Below, in pieces: positions 17,319-26,658 of a stretch of DNA of 64,000 bases (the first letter of the stretch is position 1; each line of letters begins with the position of its first letter). The notes beneath the pieces are model-generated. The model was not told the origin of the DNA and did not search any database. It was given only the letters and a program-made list of their open reading frames with translations. The translations under genes were made by a program, and so were the position numbers. This stretch comes from Desulfosudis oleivorans (lineage in GTDB: Bacteria > Desulfobacterota > Desulfobacteria > Desulfobacterales > SURF-7): the NCBI GenBank assembly GCA_020723325.1, contig DYJD01000010.1:124001-188000 (forward strand). The letters are read 5' to 3'.

Positions 17319-20300
17319 ATGATTTTGGATAACGAAATGAATTATATGGTATTATCTGATGGAAAGCTCCCGATTAATAAAATCCATGGGAAGAGCAGTA
17401 TCTCCGTACCGGCTTCATTGATACAGCGGCAGTTTTGGTTGCTGCACCAGATGTATCCTGAAAGTTCGGCATATAATATTTCTTCAATATTTCGCATTAC
17501 GGGGTTGTTTAATGTTGCAATATTGCAAAAAAGCTTAAATACCATCATTCGACGCCATGAGATTTTCCGCACAACATTCTCTGAGACTCATGATGGGCTT
17601 ATGCAGATTATAGCTCCGGAATGTGATAGCGACATTTCTGTAAAAGTTGCTGAGGGTGTTTTTGCCGATCGGGAAATCGATACGATGATAAAACAAGAAA
17701 TAAGCCGTCCATTCAAGCTTAACGAAGGGCCTCTAATCCGCAGTTTTGTTTTGAAAATTTCAGAAGAATTCCATTTGCTTATTATTACCTTTCATCATAT
17801 TGTCAGCGACTTGCAGACAAAGGATACTTTCGGAGAAGAACTGTCCTCCATCTATAATGCGTTGTCAATCAATGAAGATTCTTTATTGTCGATGCCTGAG
17901 TATCAATATCGTCATTTCAGCGAATGGCAGATAAAATGGTCTCAAGACGAGGATTGTCGAAAGACACTTGCTTTCTGGGAGCAAGAGCTTACCGAAGTTC
18001 ATTCCGTGATAGAACTTCCCATCAATTTTCAGCGGCCTGTAATCGCAACGTTTAATGGAGGTGCCGTAGAACTGGAACTAAACAGGGAACTCACCGAAAA
18101 ATTATCTTTGTTTTGCAGGCGAGAAACAACTACGGATTTTCTCATACTGTTTACCGCATGGGTGGCACTCCTACACCGTTACACCCAAAAAACATCTTTT
18201 GCCGTGGGGGTGCCCATGACCAACCGGCGAAAGGCAAATTATAAAAGCATTATGGGTTGTTTTGTGAATATTCTTCCCATTACTGTCGATCTCTCAGGGA
18301 ATCCGTCATTTTCAGAAGCAATGAAGCGATTGCGGATGAGAATGCTTGCCGCTCATCGCCACCAGGAAACCCCTCTGGAATTGATTTTCAAGCGGGCAGG
18401 AATACGTCGGGATCCGGCATATAATCCCTTATTTCAAACGGGTTTTACTTTTGAACATCCCATGCGTCTTTCATTTTCCGGTCTACAAGTCGAGTCTCTT
18501 TATTATCATCATGGAGGGTCGCAGCTTGATTTGTTTGCTACATTTTGGAAGAGTGGCGAGCGTTTGCGCGGAGTCTTTGAGTTCAATAGCGATCTTTTTG
18601 ATCGTACGACAGTGGAACGGATGACGGAGCATTTCCTTGTAATTGTTTCCGCTTCTCTTGATAATCCGGAATGGAAGATTTCAAACCTGCCTATCATGAA
18701 CGAGCTGGAGTTCCGGCGGATAACATCTGAATGGAACGATACCGCATGCGATATACCGGATGTTAAAGGCATACACCGATTCATTGAGCGCCAGGCACAA
18801 TTTACACCGACGCAAACAGCGGTGGTTTGTTCAAGTGAATCTTTAATTTATCAGGAATTAAATCAGCGTGCTAACCGTCTCGGCCGTTATTTTAGATCTT
18901 TAGGAATTCCCAGCAACAGTCCGATCGGTATTTGCATCGAAAGATCGTGCGATATGTTGGTGGCGGTGCTTGCCGTGCTCAAGGCAGGAGGAGCCTATGT
19001 GCCCCTAGATCCTGATTTTCCACCAGAGCGGATTTCATTTATGATCCGGCAAACCGCCATGCCGATTATTTGCACGAAAAGTAATCTTGCCGGGAAAATT
19101 ACTTCAGGGAATGCACGGCTTGTTGAATTGGATACAGAACATGATGCCATTGAAAAGATGGAGTCAGTCGATATCGCAGATTTTGATAGCTGTATGGACA
19201 GCCTTGCATATATTATTTTTACATCCGGTTCTACTGGCCAGCCAAAGGGAGTTGAAATTACGCATGGAGCACTGCTTAATTTTCTGCTAAGCATGCACCG
19301 GGAACCAGGCCTGACGAAAGACGATGTGCTTGCTGCTGTTACCACTCTTTCTTTCGATATCGCCGGTCTGGAGCTCTTTTTACCGCTATTTGTCGGCGCA
19401 CGAGTGATTATTGTTCCGAATGAAATCTTGTCCGATGGTGAGCAGCTATCCCGGTTAATCCAAGAGCATAATGTGACATGTATGCAAGCGACGCCGACAA
19501 CATGGCGGCTTATCATTGCCGCAGGATGGAAAGGATCAAAAGATTTCCGTGCATTATGTGGGGGCGAAACTTTTCCTCCGGATCTTGCCAGAGAACTTCT
19601 TTTGCGCACCGGTGGGCTATGGAATATGTATGGTCCTACAGAAACAACAGTCTGGTCGACCTGCTGCCGTATTACTGATGCAGACAGACAAATACCGATC
19701 GGACGCCCTATATCGAATACAAAGGCTTATGTTCTTGATACCATGCTCAATCCTGTCCCCATTGGAGTATGGGGAGAGCTATACATCGGCGGTAAAGGGC
19801 TAGCCAAAGGCTACCATAAGCAGCCAGACTTGACCCACGAGAAATTTATCGTTCATCACCTCGCTGAAGGGCGACTTTATAAAACAGGCGATCTTTGCCG
19901 TTACCGTGCGGATGGAATGCTTGAATTCGGTTGCCGAGTCGACAATCAGGTAAAAGTACGTGGATTTCGAATCGAGCCGGGTGAGATTGAAGCTTATTTG
20001 CGTACCCTTTCAACAATTAAAGATGCGCTGGTTATTGCCGTTGAAGACGCCCAGGGAACTCGCCATCTTGTCGCTTATGTTGTACTTAAAGAAGGCCGCT
20101 CACTTACCGTAGAAGAGCTTCGCAGCCATCTTGACAACCTTCTTCCCAAGTATATGGTTCCTTCCATATTTGTGCCCCTTGAACGGTTGCCTCTGACACC
20201 GAATAATAAAATAGATCGAAAAGCCCTGCCTGACCCTTGGTCGAATCGCCTTTCGGTAGGAACAGATTTTCTGCCTCCATCAAGCGATTTTGAAAAGGAA

Positions 20301-20612
20301 CTATCTGAAATATGGGCAGAAGTTTTGGGGCTTGACCGGGTCGGAGTAAAAGATAATTTTTTTGACATGGGCGGTACCTCAATGCTTGTCATGCAAGTTA
20401 AGATTTTGATTTATGGGCGGTTGAAAGTCGATGTCCCGGTTATAAGGCTTTTTCAATTCCCCACGATTAACACACTCGCGAATTTCATTAGAAACAATGC
20501 TGCGGTCTCCACGGAGCATGTGAAAATTCAGGCAAGGAAGCAGAAAGATGCCTTGAGCAGGCAGAAACAGCATGCGCTGATGGCAAGGAAGGTGAAGCGG
20601 AATTCAAAATGA
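17319..20612 (+). CDS. NRPS module C-A-PCP, predicted glycine-activating
   Basis: 1097 aa. The condensation domain spans about residues 25-460 with HHIVSDLQT. The adenylation domain spans about 490-980 with IIFTSGSTGQPKG, LSFDIAGLE, NMYGPTETT and NNKIDRKALP. The PCP (about 990-1060) has MGGTSML at its Ser (about 1018). Aligning by hand to GrsA gives the pocket code D-I-L-Q-L-G-M-V-W-K, close to the code known for glycine. No epimerase or methyltransferase domain is present. The Lys/Gln-rich C-terminal tail nearly repeats that of the upstream NRPS. It overlaps the PKS gene by four bases (ATGA). The ATG at 17319 has no strong ribosome-binding site; in-frame ATGs at 17337 and 17346 are alternatives. 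Confidence 0.92.
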   Translation: MILDNEMNYMVLSDGKLPINKIHGKSSISVPASLIQRQFWLLHQMYPESSAYNISSIFRITGLFNVAILQKSLNTIIRRHEIFRTTFSETHDGLMQIIAPECDSDISVKVAEGVFADREIDTMIKQEISRPFKLNEGPLIRSFVLKISEEFHLLIITFHHIVSDLQTKDTFGEELSSIYNALSINEDSLLSMPEYQYRHFSEWQIKWSQDEDCRKTLAFWEQELTEVHSVIELPINFQRPVIATFNGGAVELELNRELTEKLSLFCRRETTTDFLILFTAWVALLHRYTQKTSFAVGVPMTNRRKANYKSIMGCFVNILPITVDLSGNPSFSEAMKRLRMRMLAAHRHQETPLELIFKRAGIRRDPAYNPLFQTGFTFEHPMRLSFSGLQVESLYYHHGGSQLDLFATFWKSGERLRGVFEFNSDLFDRTTVERMTEHFLVIVSASLDNPEWKISNLPIMNELEFRRITSEWNDTACDIPDVKGIHRFIERQAQFTPTQTAVVCSSESLIYQELNQRANRLGRYFRSLGIPSNSPIGICIERSCDMLVAVLAVLKAGGAYVPLDPDFPPERISFMIRQTAMPIICTKSNLAGKITSGNARLVELDTEHDAIEKMESVDIADFDSCMDSLAYIIFTSGSTGQPKGVEITHGALLNFLLSMHREPGLTKDDVLAAVTTLSFDIAGLELFLPLFVGARVIIVPNEILSDGEQLSRLIQEHNVTCMQATPTTWRLIIAAGWKGSKDFRALCGGETFPPDLARELLLRTGGLWNMYGPTETTVWSTCCRITDADRQIPIGRPISNTKAYVLDTMLNPVPIGVWGELYIGGKGLAKGYHKQPDLTHEKFIVHHLAEGRLYKTGDLCRYRADGMLEFGCRVDNQVKVRGFRIEPGEIEAYLRTLSTIKDALVIAVEDAQGTRHLVAYVVLKEGRSLTVEELRSHLDNLLPKYMVPSIFVPLERLPLTPNNKIDRKALPDPWSNRLSVGTDFLPPSSDFEKELSEIWAEVLGLDRVGVKDNFFDMGGTSMLVMQVKILIYGRLKVDVPVIRLFQFPTINTLANFIRNNAAVSTEHVKIQARKQKDALSRQKQHALMARKVKRNSK

Positions 20613-23600
20613 GTGTCGAAAATTATCAATCAGAAGATTCCGTGGAAGGAGTCGCGATCATTGGAATGGCAGGCCGTTTTCCAGGAGCGGATAATGTGGA
20701 AGAATTCTGGCAAAAATTAGTCGACGGCGTATCCTCCATATCCACTTTTACCGATGAAGAGTGTATTCTTTCCGGAGTACCGAAATATTTACTTAAAAAT
20801 CAAAATTTTGTAAAAAGAGGAGCTGTTGTAAAGAGTCCCGACCTTTTCGATGCCCGTTTTTTCGGATACAGTCCCAGAGAAGCCCGCTATATGGACCCTC
20901 AGCAACGAATTTTTCTCGAGTGTTCATGGGAAGCACTTGAAAATGCAGGCTATGATTCGGAGGAATACGAAGGAACTATCGGCGTATATGCTGGGTGCGG
21001 CATCAACAATTATCTCCTGAAAAATCTTCTTTCTACGTCTCCGCAAATGGAATCGGTTGTGACGCCCATGACATTTTTCGGAAATGAAAAGGATTTTCTA
21101 ACCACCCGTGTTTCGTACCTCTTGAACTTAACCGGTCCCAGCATCGGCATTCAGACCGCCTGTTCCACTTCACTGGTTACCATTCAGCTCGCCTGTCAGG
21201 GACTCCTTACATATCAATGCGACATGGCTTTAAGCGGGGGCATATCGCTGCAGGCTCCCAGAATGAAGGGATATTTGTATACGGAAGGGCAGATATTGTC
21301 ATCCGACGGTTATTGCAGGGCTTTTGACAAGGAAGCGTCCGGAACCATTTTCGGTGAGGGTGTCGGAATTGTGGTTTTAAAAAGGCTTGAAGACGCGTTA
21401 AAAGACAGGGACACAATCTATGCCGTGATCAAGGGGGTTGCGGTTAATAACGACGGATCGGATAAGGTGGGATACACCGCGCCTAGCGTCAACGGACAGG
21501 CTGCGGTAATCGCAATGGCTCAGGCATTGGCAGGAGTCAATCCGGATGACATCAGCTATATTGAAGCGCACGGAACCGGAACGCAACTTGGTGATCCGAT
21601 GGAAGTGGCCGCGTTAACTCAAGTCTTTCGAGAATCAACCGATAGAAAAGGTTATTGCGCTATCGGTTCCGTCAAGCCGAATATCGGGCATTTGGATGTG
21701 GCGGCCGGTGTTGCGGGACTTATTAAAACCGCTCTCGCAATCAAACATAAAAAAATCCCCGCTTCGCTTTTTTTTCATGAAGCCAATCCTGAACTGAAGC
21801 TTGATACCAGTCCTTTTTATGTAAACGATAAGCTTGTCGAATGGAAGACCAACGGTAAGCCGCTCCTGGCCGGGCTGAGTTCTTTCGGTATCGGGGGAAC
21901 AAATTCCCATGCGATTCTTTCTGAAGCCCCTCCGGTGGATTCAACGATTTCCTCCAAGCCGTCATTTCTTCTTCTGCTTTCAGCTAAAACAGAAACGGCG
22001 CTGGCAAAAATGACGGAGAATTTAATCAATCATTTCAGGAAACAGCCGAATATCAATCTGTCCGACACAGCATATACCTTGCAGACAGGACGGCGTCATT
22101 TCAAGCACCGCCGCATGATTGTCTGTGGAAATACGGACAATGCGATAGCATTGTTTGAATCATCAAACTCAAAAAGGGCTCATACCGGAATCCTGCCGGA
22201 AAAAAAGAAAGACGTGGTTTTCATGTTTACCGGCCAGGGTTCCCAATATGTCGACATGACAAAGGAGTTATACCGAAAGCTCCCTGTCTTCAAGGAAGAA
22301 CTGGACCGCTGCGCCGATATCCTGATCCCCTTTCTGAACCTGGACCTGCGAAATCTCCTTTATCCGGAGGAGAGTAATATCAAGCGATCAGAGGAACTGC
22401 TTAAGGAAACTTCCATTACCCAGCCGGTCCTGTTTTCAATTGAATATTCCCTGGCAAAATTCTGGATAAGCTGTGGTGTGGTTCCACAGGCGATGATCGG
22501 TCACAGCATCGGTGAATATGTGGCTGCATGTATTTCCGGAGTTTTTTCGCTGAGCGAAGCCCTGGAGCTGGTTGCGATGCGGGGGCGTCTGATGCAGATT
22601 CAGGAGCGGGGTTCCATGCTGGCAATACTGCTTCCGGAAGAGGATGTAAAAACCTTGATACATGATCGGTTGTCGATTGCGGCCATCAACAGCCCTGCGC
22701 AATGTGTCGTGTCCGGAACAGAGTATGATATCGAAAAATTGCAGGAAACTCTATCTCAACCGTCTGCCGATGGAAAGAAAATGGTACGATGTCAGAAGTT
22801 GGAAACATCCCATGCTTTTCATTCCTGGATGATGGAACCCGTAATTAGACCATTAATGGATTTTTTGAAAAAAATTGAACTTCGGGCTCCTGAGATACCG
22901 TTTATTTCCAATGTCACCGGTACATGGATCACCAGGGGTCAGGTTACCGATCCTGCCTACTGGTCGACCCATCTCCGGCATACCGTGCGGTTTTCCGACG
23001 GGATCAAAGCCCTGATCGCAGAATCGGATAAGATCCTGCTTGAACTGGGGCCGGGAATGGTGCTGACATCGCTTGCTCGGCTTCATTTTAACCAGGATAC
23101 CACTTCCATCGCATTACCTTCCGTTCGCCGGAGTGTTGAAAAAGAAGCGGATTACGCTTTTTTACTGAAGACGCTCGGGCATGTATGGATCGAGGGCCAA
23201 AAAATAGACTGGAAAGGATTTTACCAGGATGAAAGCAGGATGCGTATTCCGCTTCCAACCTATCCATTTGAGCGTGAAAGTTATTGGATCGATGCTGCTG
23301 TAAAACCGACCGGGGATGAACGTATTGCCGGTTCATCGGTTTACCGGAGCATTCTATTTAAAGTGCTTTCCAAAGCGCCCGGTATAAAGAGATGGTTCCC
23401 AACAGATGTTTCTGATCCGTCGAAAGCGGCGGATACCGTAACTACATTGGATGGAATGGATGGGGGCGTACGAATCAACGCCGTTGATGATATTGAAAGG
23501 AAATTGGCTGGAATCTGGAAAAATGTACTTGGCGTAAAAACACTGTCCAGGGACGACGACTTTTATGATCTGGGAGGCCATTCCCTGATTGCTGCGCAAG

Positions 23601-24568
23601 TATTTGCGGAGATCGAGTCTGTTTTCGGAAAAAGCATACCATTATCAACATTGTTTCATTCGTCGACAATCGCCAGGTTGGCTGATGTTCTCCGGGAAGA
23701 GAATACGGACAAGTTATGGTCATCCCTGGTTCCAATACGATCAACCGGGTCCCGGCGTCCGATATATCTTGTTCACGGCGCGGAGGGAAATGTATTGTTA
23801 TATCGTTCACTGGCGCATTATCTGGGTGAGGAACAGCCGGTATACGGATTGCAGTCGGCCGGGCTGGACGGGAAAGAGGATTTTGATCCCAATTTTGAAA
23901 ACGTTGCCGCAAGATATATTCAGGAGATTAAAAAGGTGCAACCGGAAGGTCCGTATAATCTGGGGGGGTATTGCCTGGGCGGTACAATCGCACTGGAAAT
24001 GGCGCGGCAGCTCATTACTCTGGGAGATAAGGTGATTTTTTTGGGAATGATTGAAATATACAATATTCAGACGTTAAAGTGGCCGTTTTCTTTATATGTG
24101 AGAATCTTTAACTACTTCCTGAACATCTGGTACCATTTTCTGAACCTGGTCTCGTCTGAAAATGACATGAAGATGCAATTTTTTATGGAAAAATTTCAAG
24201 TGGAGATGAATCGGTTCAGGGTGCTGAGGCAGATTGGTTATGCCAAATTTTTAAGACTTATTGGAAAAGATTCGGGCAAGAAGTTTCACCACCTTCGAGT
24301 GGACAAGGAATATGACCGGGCGCTGGAATACTATATTCCGGAAAAATACCCAGGTAAAATCAACGTTTTTGGAACGAAAACCCTTCCTCTCGGTTTCACG
24401 GATACAGAGACATATGGATTTGGCGTGATAGCGGAAAAAGGTGTGGCGATGCATATTATCCCGGTTTATCCGCGCGGAACCCTTATCGAGCCATATGTTA
24501 AAATACTGGCGGAAAAAATTGGAAACTGCATGAAGGAGGCGGCGGAGGAATATTTAAAATCGCCATAA
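20609..24568 (+). CDS. Type I polyketide synthase KS-AT-ACP-TE, malonyl type
   Basis: 1319 aa, no reductive domains. KS about 13-440: active Cys in IQTACSTSLV (about 185), His in EAHGTGTQLGDP and KPNIGHLDVA. AT about 535-860: FTGQGSQY, GHSIGEYVA and HAFH (about 735), the last indicating malonyl-CoA. ACP about 955-1030: LGGHSLIAA (Ser about 990). TE about 1050-1310: GGYCLGG, with Cys instead of Ser as nucleophile. The TE position usually holding the catalytic His (GDH) reads VYP, and the acidic position reads IEIY, so its triad looks altered. It should extend the peptidyl intermediate by one two-carbon unit, keep the beta-ketone and release the product. Confidence 0.93.
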   Translation: MSVENYQSEDSVEGVAIIGMAGRFPGADNVEEFWQKLVDGVSSISTFTDEECILSGVPKYLLKNQNFVKRGAVVKSPDLFDARFFGYSPREARYMDPQQRIFLECSWEALENAGYDSEEYEGTIGVYAGCGINNYLLKNLLSTSPQMESVVTPMTFFGNEKDFLTTRVSYLLNLTGPSIGIQTACSTSLVTIQLACQGLLTYQCDMALSGGISLQAPRMKGYLYTEGQILSSDGYCRAFDKEASGTIFGEGVGIVVLKRLEDALKDRDTIYAVIKGVAVNNDGSDKVGYTAPSVNGQAAVIAMAQALAGVNPDDISYIEAHGTGTQLGDPMEVAALTQVFRESTDRKGYCAIGSVKPNIGHLDVAAGVAGLIKTALAIKHKKIPASLFFHEANPELKLDTSPFYVNDKLVEWKTNGKPLLAGLSSFGIGGTNSHAILSEAPPVDSTISSKPSFLLLLSAKTETALAKMTENLINHFRKQPNINLSDTAYTLQTGRRHFKHRRMIVCGNTDNAIALFESSNSKRAHTGILPEKKKDVVFMFTGQGSQYVDMTKELYRKLPVFKEELDRCADILIPFLNLDLRNLLYPEESNIKRSEELLKETSITQPVLFSIEYSLAKFWISCGVVPQAMIGHSIGEYVAACISGVFSLSEALELVAMRGRLMQIQERGSMLAILLPEEDVKTLIHDRLSIAAINSPAQCVVSGTEYDIEKLQETLSQPSADGKKMVRCQKLETSHAFHSWMMEPVIRPLMDFLKKIELRAPEIPFISNVTGTWITRGQVTDPAYWSTHLRHTVRFSDGIKALIAESDKILLELGPGMVLTSLARLHFNQDTTSIALPSVRRSVEKEADYAFLLKTLGHVWIEGQKIDWKGFYQDESRMRIPLPTYPFERESYWIDAAVKPTGDERIAGSSVYRSILFKVLSKAPGIKRWFPTDVSDPSKAADTVTTLDGMDGGVRINAVDDIERKLAGIWKNVLGVKTLSRDDDFYDLGGHSLIAAQVFAEIESVFGKSIPLSTLFHSSTIARLADVLREENTDKLWSSLVPIRSTGSRRPIYLVHGAEGNVLLYRSLAHYLGEEQPVYGLQSAGLDGKEDFDPNFENVAARYIQEIKKVQPEGPYNLGGYCLGGTIALEMARQLITLGDKVIFLGMIEIYNIQTLKWPFSLYVRIFNYFLNIWYHFLNLVSSENDMKMQFFMEKFQVEMNRFRVLRQIGYAKFLRLIGKDSGKKFHHLRVDKEYDRALEYYIPEKYPGKINVFGTKTLPLGFTDTETYGFGVIAEKGVAMHIIPVYPRGTLIEPYVKILAEKIGNCMKEAAEEYLKSP

Positions 24569-25219
24569 TAGTGCATAAATGTATCCTGCAAAATACCTGA
24601 GAGTGATTTGAATCCCTCTCCACGATGTCCACCAGTATACAGGATCGAAATGTTTGATTTTGCAGGAAATGACTCCAACTTTGATGGCTTCACCCAGCGC
24701 TTTTTGAAAAAGCAAAAGGGATTTTCGGGCATGAGGCCCACCGGTATAAACGTTGACTGCGCTTATGTTTCTTTCAGTCAACCAGGTTTTAATGGCGGAT
24801 GCGGTATGAAATGTTCGGTTTTTGCTCACCCCTACTGAGGATAATGCGTATATGGTTGATGGATCTATGCCGTGGATACTCAGTCGGGTCTTGCAATAAT
24901 CAGCCTGGCTTTCAAACCCGTAGTATCTTGAGTCTTTAGGGTATTTTTCCTTGATTCCGGTTGTTATAATATATTTGTAATTGCTCTTTTTTATTTCTTT
25001 TGCCGCTGAATCCAGCATGTATTCGAAAAGCCATCCCTCGACTATCAGGACATCGGCACTTACCGGTTTTGACAATGCCAGAAATGTATACAGCGAAATC
25101 AGGAGATATACTAAAATAGAATACAAAACATAACCGCCGAACACGATGATCGGTATAGGTAGAAGTGTTTGCGTGGAGAGCCGAATGGTTTTCATTTTAT
25201 AGCTATGCAGAACCTGCAT
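24554..25219 (-). CDS. YdcF/SanA/ElyC-like (DUF218) membrane-anchored protein
   Basis: 221 aa. One N-terminal membrane helix (about 18-48) is followed by a DUF218-like domain with ADVLIVEGWLFEYML, KNRTFHTASAIKTWL and NVYTGGPHARKSLLLF, the pattern seen in YdcF/SanA proteins, some of which occur in EPS/exosortase loci. The function of this group is poorly known; envelope polymer assembly is suspected. It faces the PKS and overlaps its 3' end by 15 bases, and is the only minus-strand gene between 1 and 45 kb. The ATG at 25219 or the one at 25195 could be the start. Confidence 0.75.
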   Translation of the reverse strand: MQVLHSYKMKTIRLSTQTLLPIPIIVFGGYVLYSILVYLLISLYTFLALSKPVSADVLIVEGWLFEYMLDSAAKEIKKSNYKYIITTGIKEKYPKDSRYYGFESQADYCKTRLSIHGIDPSTIYALSSVGVSKNRTFHTASAIKTWLTERNISAVNVYTGGPHARKSLLLFQKALGEAIKVGVISCKIKHFDPVYWWTSWRGIQITLRYFAGYIYALLWRF

Positions 25220-25344
25220 TTCTTGGTTTTAAATTTCGATCAAACAAATCAATGAAAAATCTCTAGCAGGTTAAGGGGGAATATTCAATTATAAAATAAA
25301 TTTTTATGACTTTATATGAAGGAATATCAACAGGAGGGAATACT

Positions 25345-26658
25345 TTGAATATCAGTATATTCGGTTTAGGATATGTAGGTTCTGTCGGTCTGGGATGCCT
25401 GGCCAAAAACGGGCACAGGGTAATTGGTGTTGATCTTAGTGAAGCAAAAGTCAATGCAATCAATAACGGCGAATCTCCGATAGTGGAAAAGGATATTGAC
25501 AAAATCATCGCGGAACAGCATAAAACTGGCAATATCGAAGCCACGCAAGACAGTAGATATGCGGTGCTCAATACCGATGTCTCTTTTATCTGTGTTGGAA
25601 CCCCTTCAACGCCAAACGGCCATCTCAATTTAAGTGCGATTTTTAAGGTCGCTGGGGAAATCGGCAAAAGTATAAAAGAGAAAAACCGCTTTCATACTGT
25701 TGTGATTCGATCAACTGTCCTGCCTGGAACAAATGAAACGGTCACAAAAATCATTGAAGAAGTTTCAGGAAAGGAAAGTGATAAAGATTTTGCTATTGTA
25801 TCCAATCCTGAGTTTTTACGAGAGGGAACAGCGGTCCATGACTATTTTAATCCACCCTATACGCTTATAGGTTCCAGCAGTACAAAAGCCGTTGAGATCA
25901 TGAAAGAGATTTACAGTGGATTGGAATCGCCGGTTATTGTTACAGAAATCAAGATTGCGGAATTAATGAAATATGTAAATAATTCCTTTCACGCGGTAAA
26001 AATAATTTTTGCAAATGAAATCGGAAATATATGTAAAAAGCTGGGGATTGATTCCCATAAGCTGATGGAGATATTCTGCCTGGATACAAAATTGAATATA
26101 TCTCCATACTATTTTAAACCCGGCTTTGCTTATGGCGGATCTTGCTTGCCAAAGGATTTAAAGGCATTGTGTACGGTCGCGCATGACAACTACCTGGATA
26201 GCCCTCTGCTGGACAGCATTGATAAAAGCAATGAAGGGCAGAAAAAAATCGTTCATGATCAGATACTTGCATTTAAGAAAGATAAGATCGGCTTTCTTGG
26301 GTTGAGCTTTAAAGCCGGTACGGATGATCTCCGGAATAGTCCCATACTGGATATTATTGAACGCTTATTGGGCAAAGGATTCAATCTGAAGATCTATGAC
26401 AGAAATGTTCGGTTTTCCCAACTCATGGGAGCCAACAGGGAATATATTTTGAAGAAAATTCCATATATATCGAAATTCTTGATCGATGATCCGGATGACC
26501 TGATCAGGAGTTCAGAGGTTATTGTGGTTGTGAACAACAGCAGCGAATTTAAGGATATTTTAAACCAAGCTCCGGCAAGTACCATTATTTATGACCTGGT
26601 GAACCTGGATTTCAAGAAAAAATCGGAAGCGGAAAATTACATCGGGGTGGCGTGGTAA
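25345..26658 (+). CDS. algD: GDP-mannose 6-dehydrogenase (AlgD-like nucleotide-sugar dehydrogenase)
   Basis: Oxidises GDP-mannose (or a close nucleotide sugar) to the uronate with two NAD+. Motifs: Rossmann SIFGLGYVGSVGLGCLAKNGH, GKSP-like NNGESPIVEKDI, and catalytic Cys in YGGSCLPKDL (about residue 270). The start is set at TTG 25345 because AGGAGG lies seven bases upstream and the fold begins at once; this gives 437 aa, the AlgD length. A longer reading from ATG 25306 would add 13 residues without a ribosome-binding site. The acidic sugar would enter the EPS. No alginate polymerase genes are seen, so this does not by itself mean alginate. Confidence 0.9.
   Translation: MNISIFGLGYVGSVGLGCLAKNGHRVIGVDLSEAKVNAINNGESPIVEKDIDKIIAEQHKTGNIEATQDSRYAVLNTDVSFICVGTPSTPNGHLNLSAIFKVAGEIGKSIKEKNRFHTVVIRSTVLPGTNETVTKIIEEVSGKESDKDFAIVSNPEFLREGTAVHDYFNPPYTLIGSSSTKAVEIMKEIYSGLESPVIVTEIKIAELMKYVNNSFHAVKIIFANEIGNICKKLGIDSHKLMEIFCLDTKLNISPYYFKPGFAYGGSCLPKDLKALCTVAHDNYLDSPLLDSIDKSNEGQKKIVHDQILAFKKDKIGFLGLSFKAGTDDLRNSPILDIIERLLGKGFNLKIYDRNVRFSQLMGANREYILKKIPYISKFLIDDPDDLIRSSEVIVVVNNSSEFKDILNQAPASTIIYDLVNLDFKKKSEAENYIGVAW

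Noticed and set aside
25306-25344. ATG start giving 13 extra residues on the AlgD-like protein
   Set aside because: No ribosome-binding site; AGGAGG is placed correctly for TTG 25345 and the resulting length matches AlgD.
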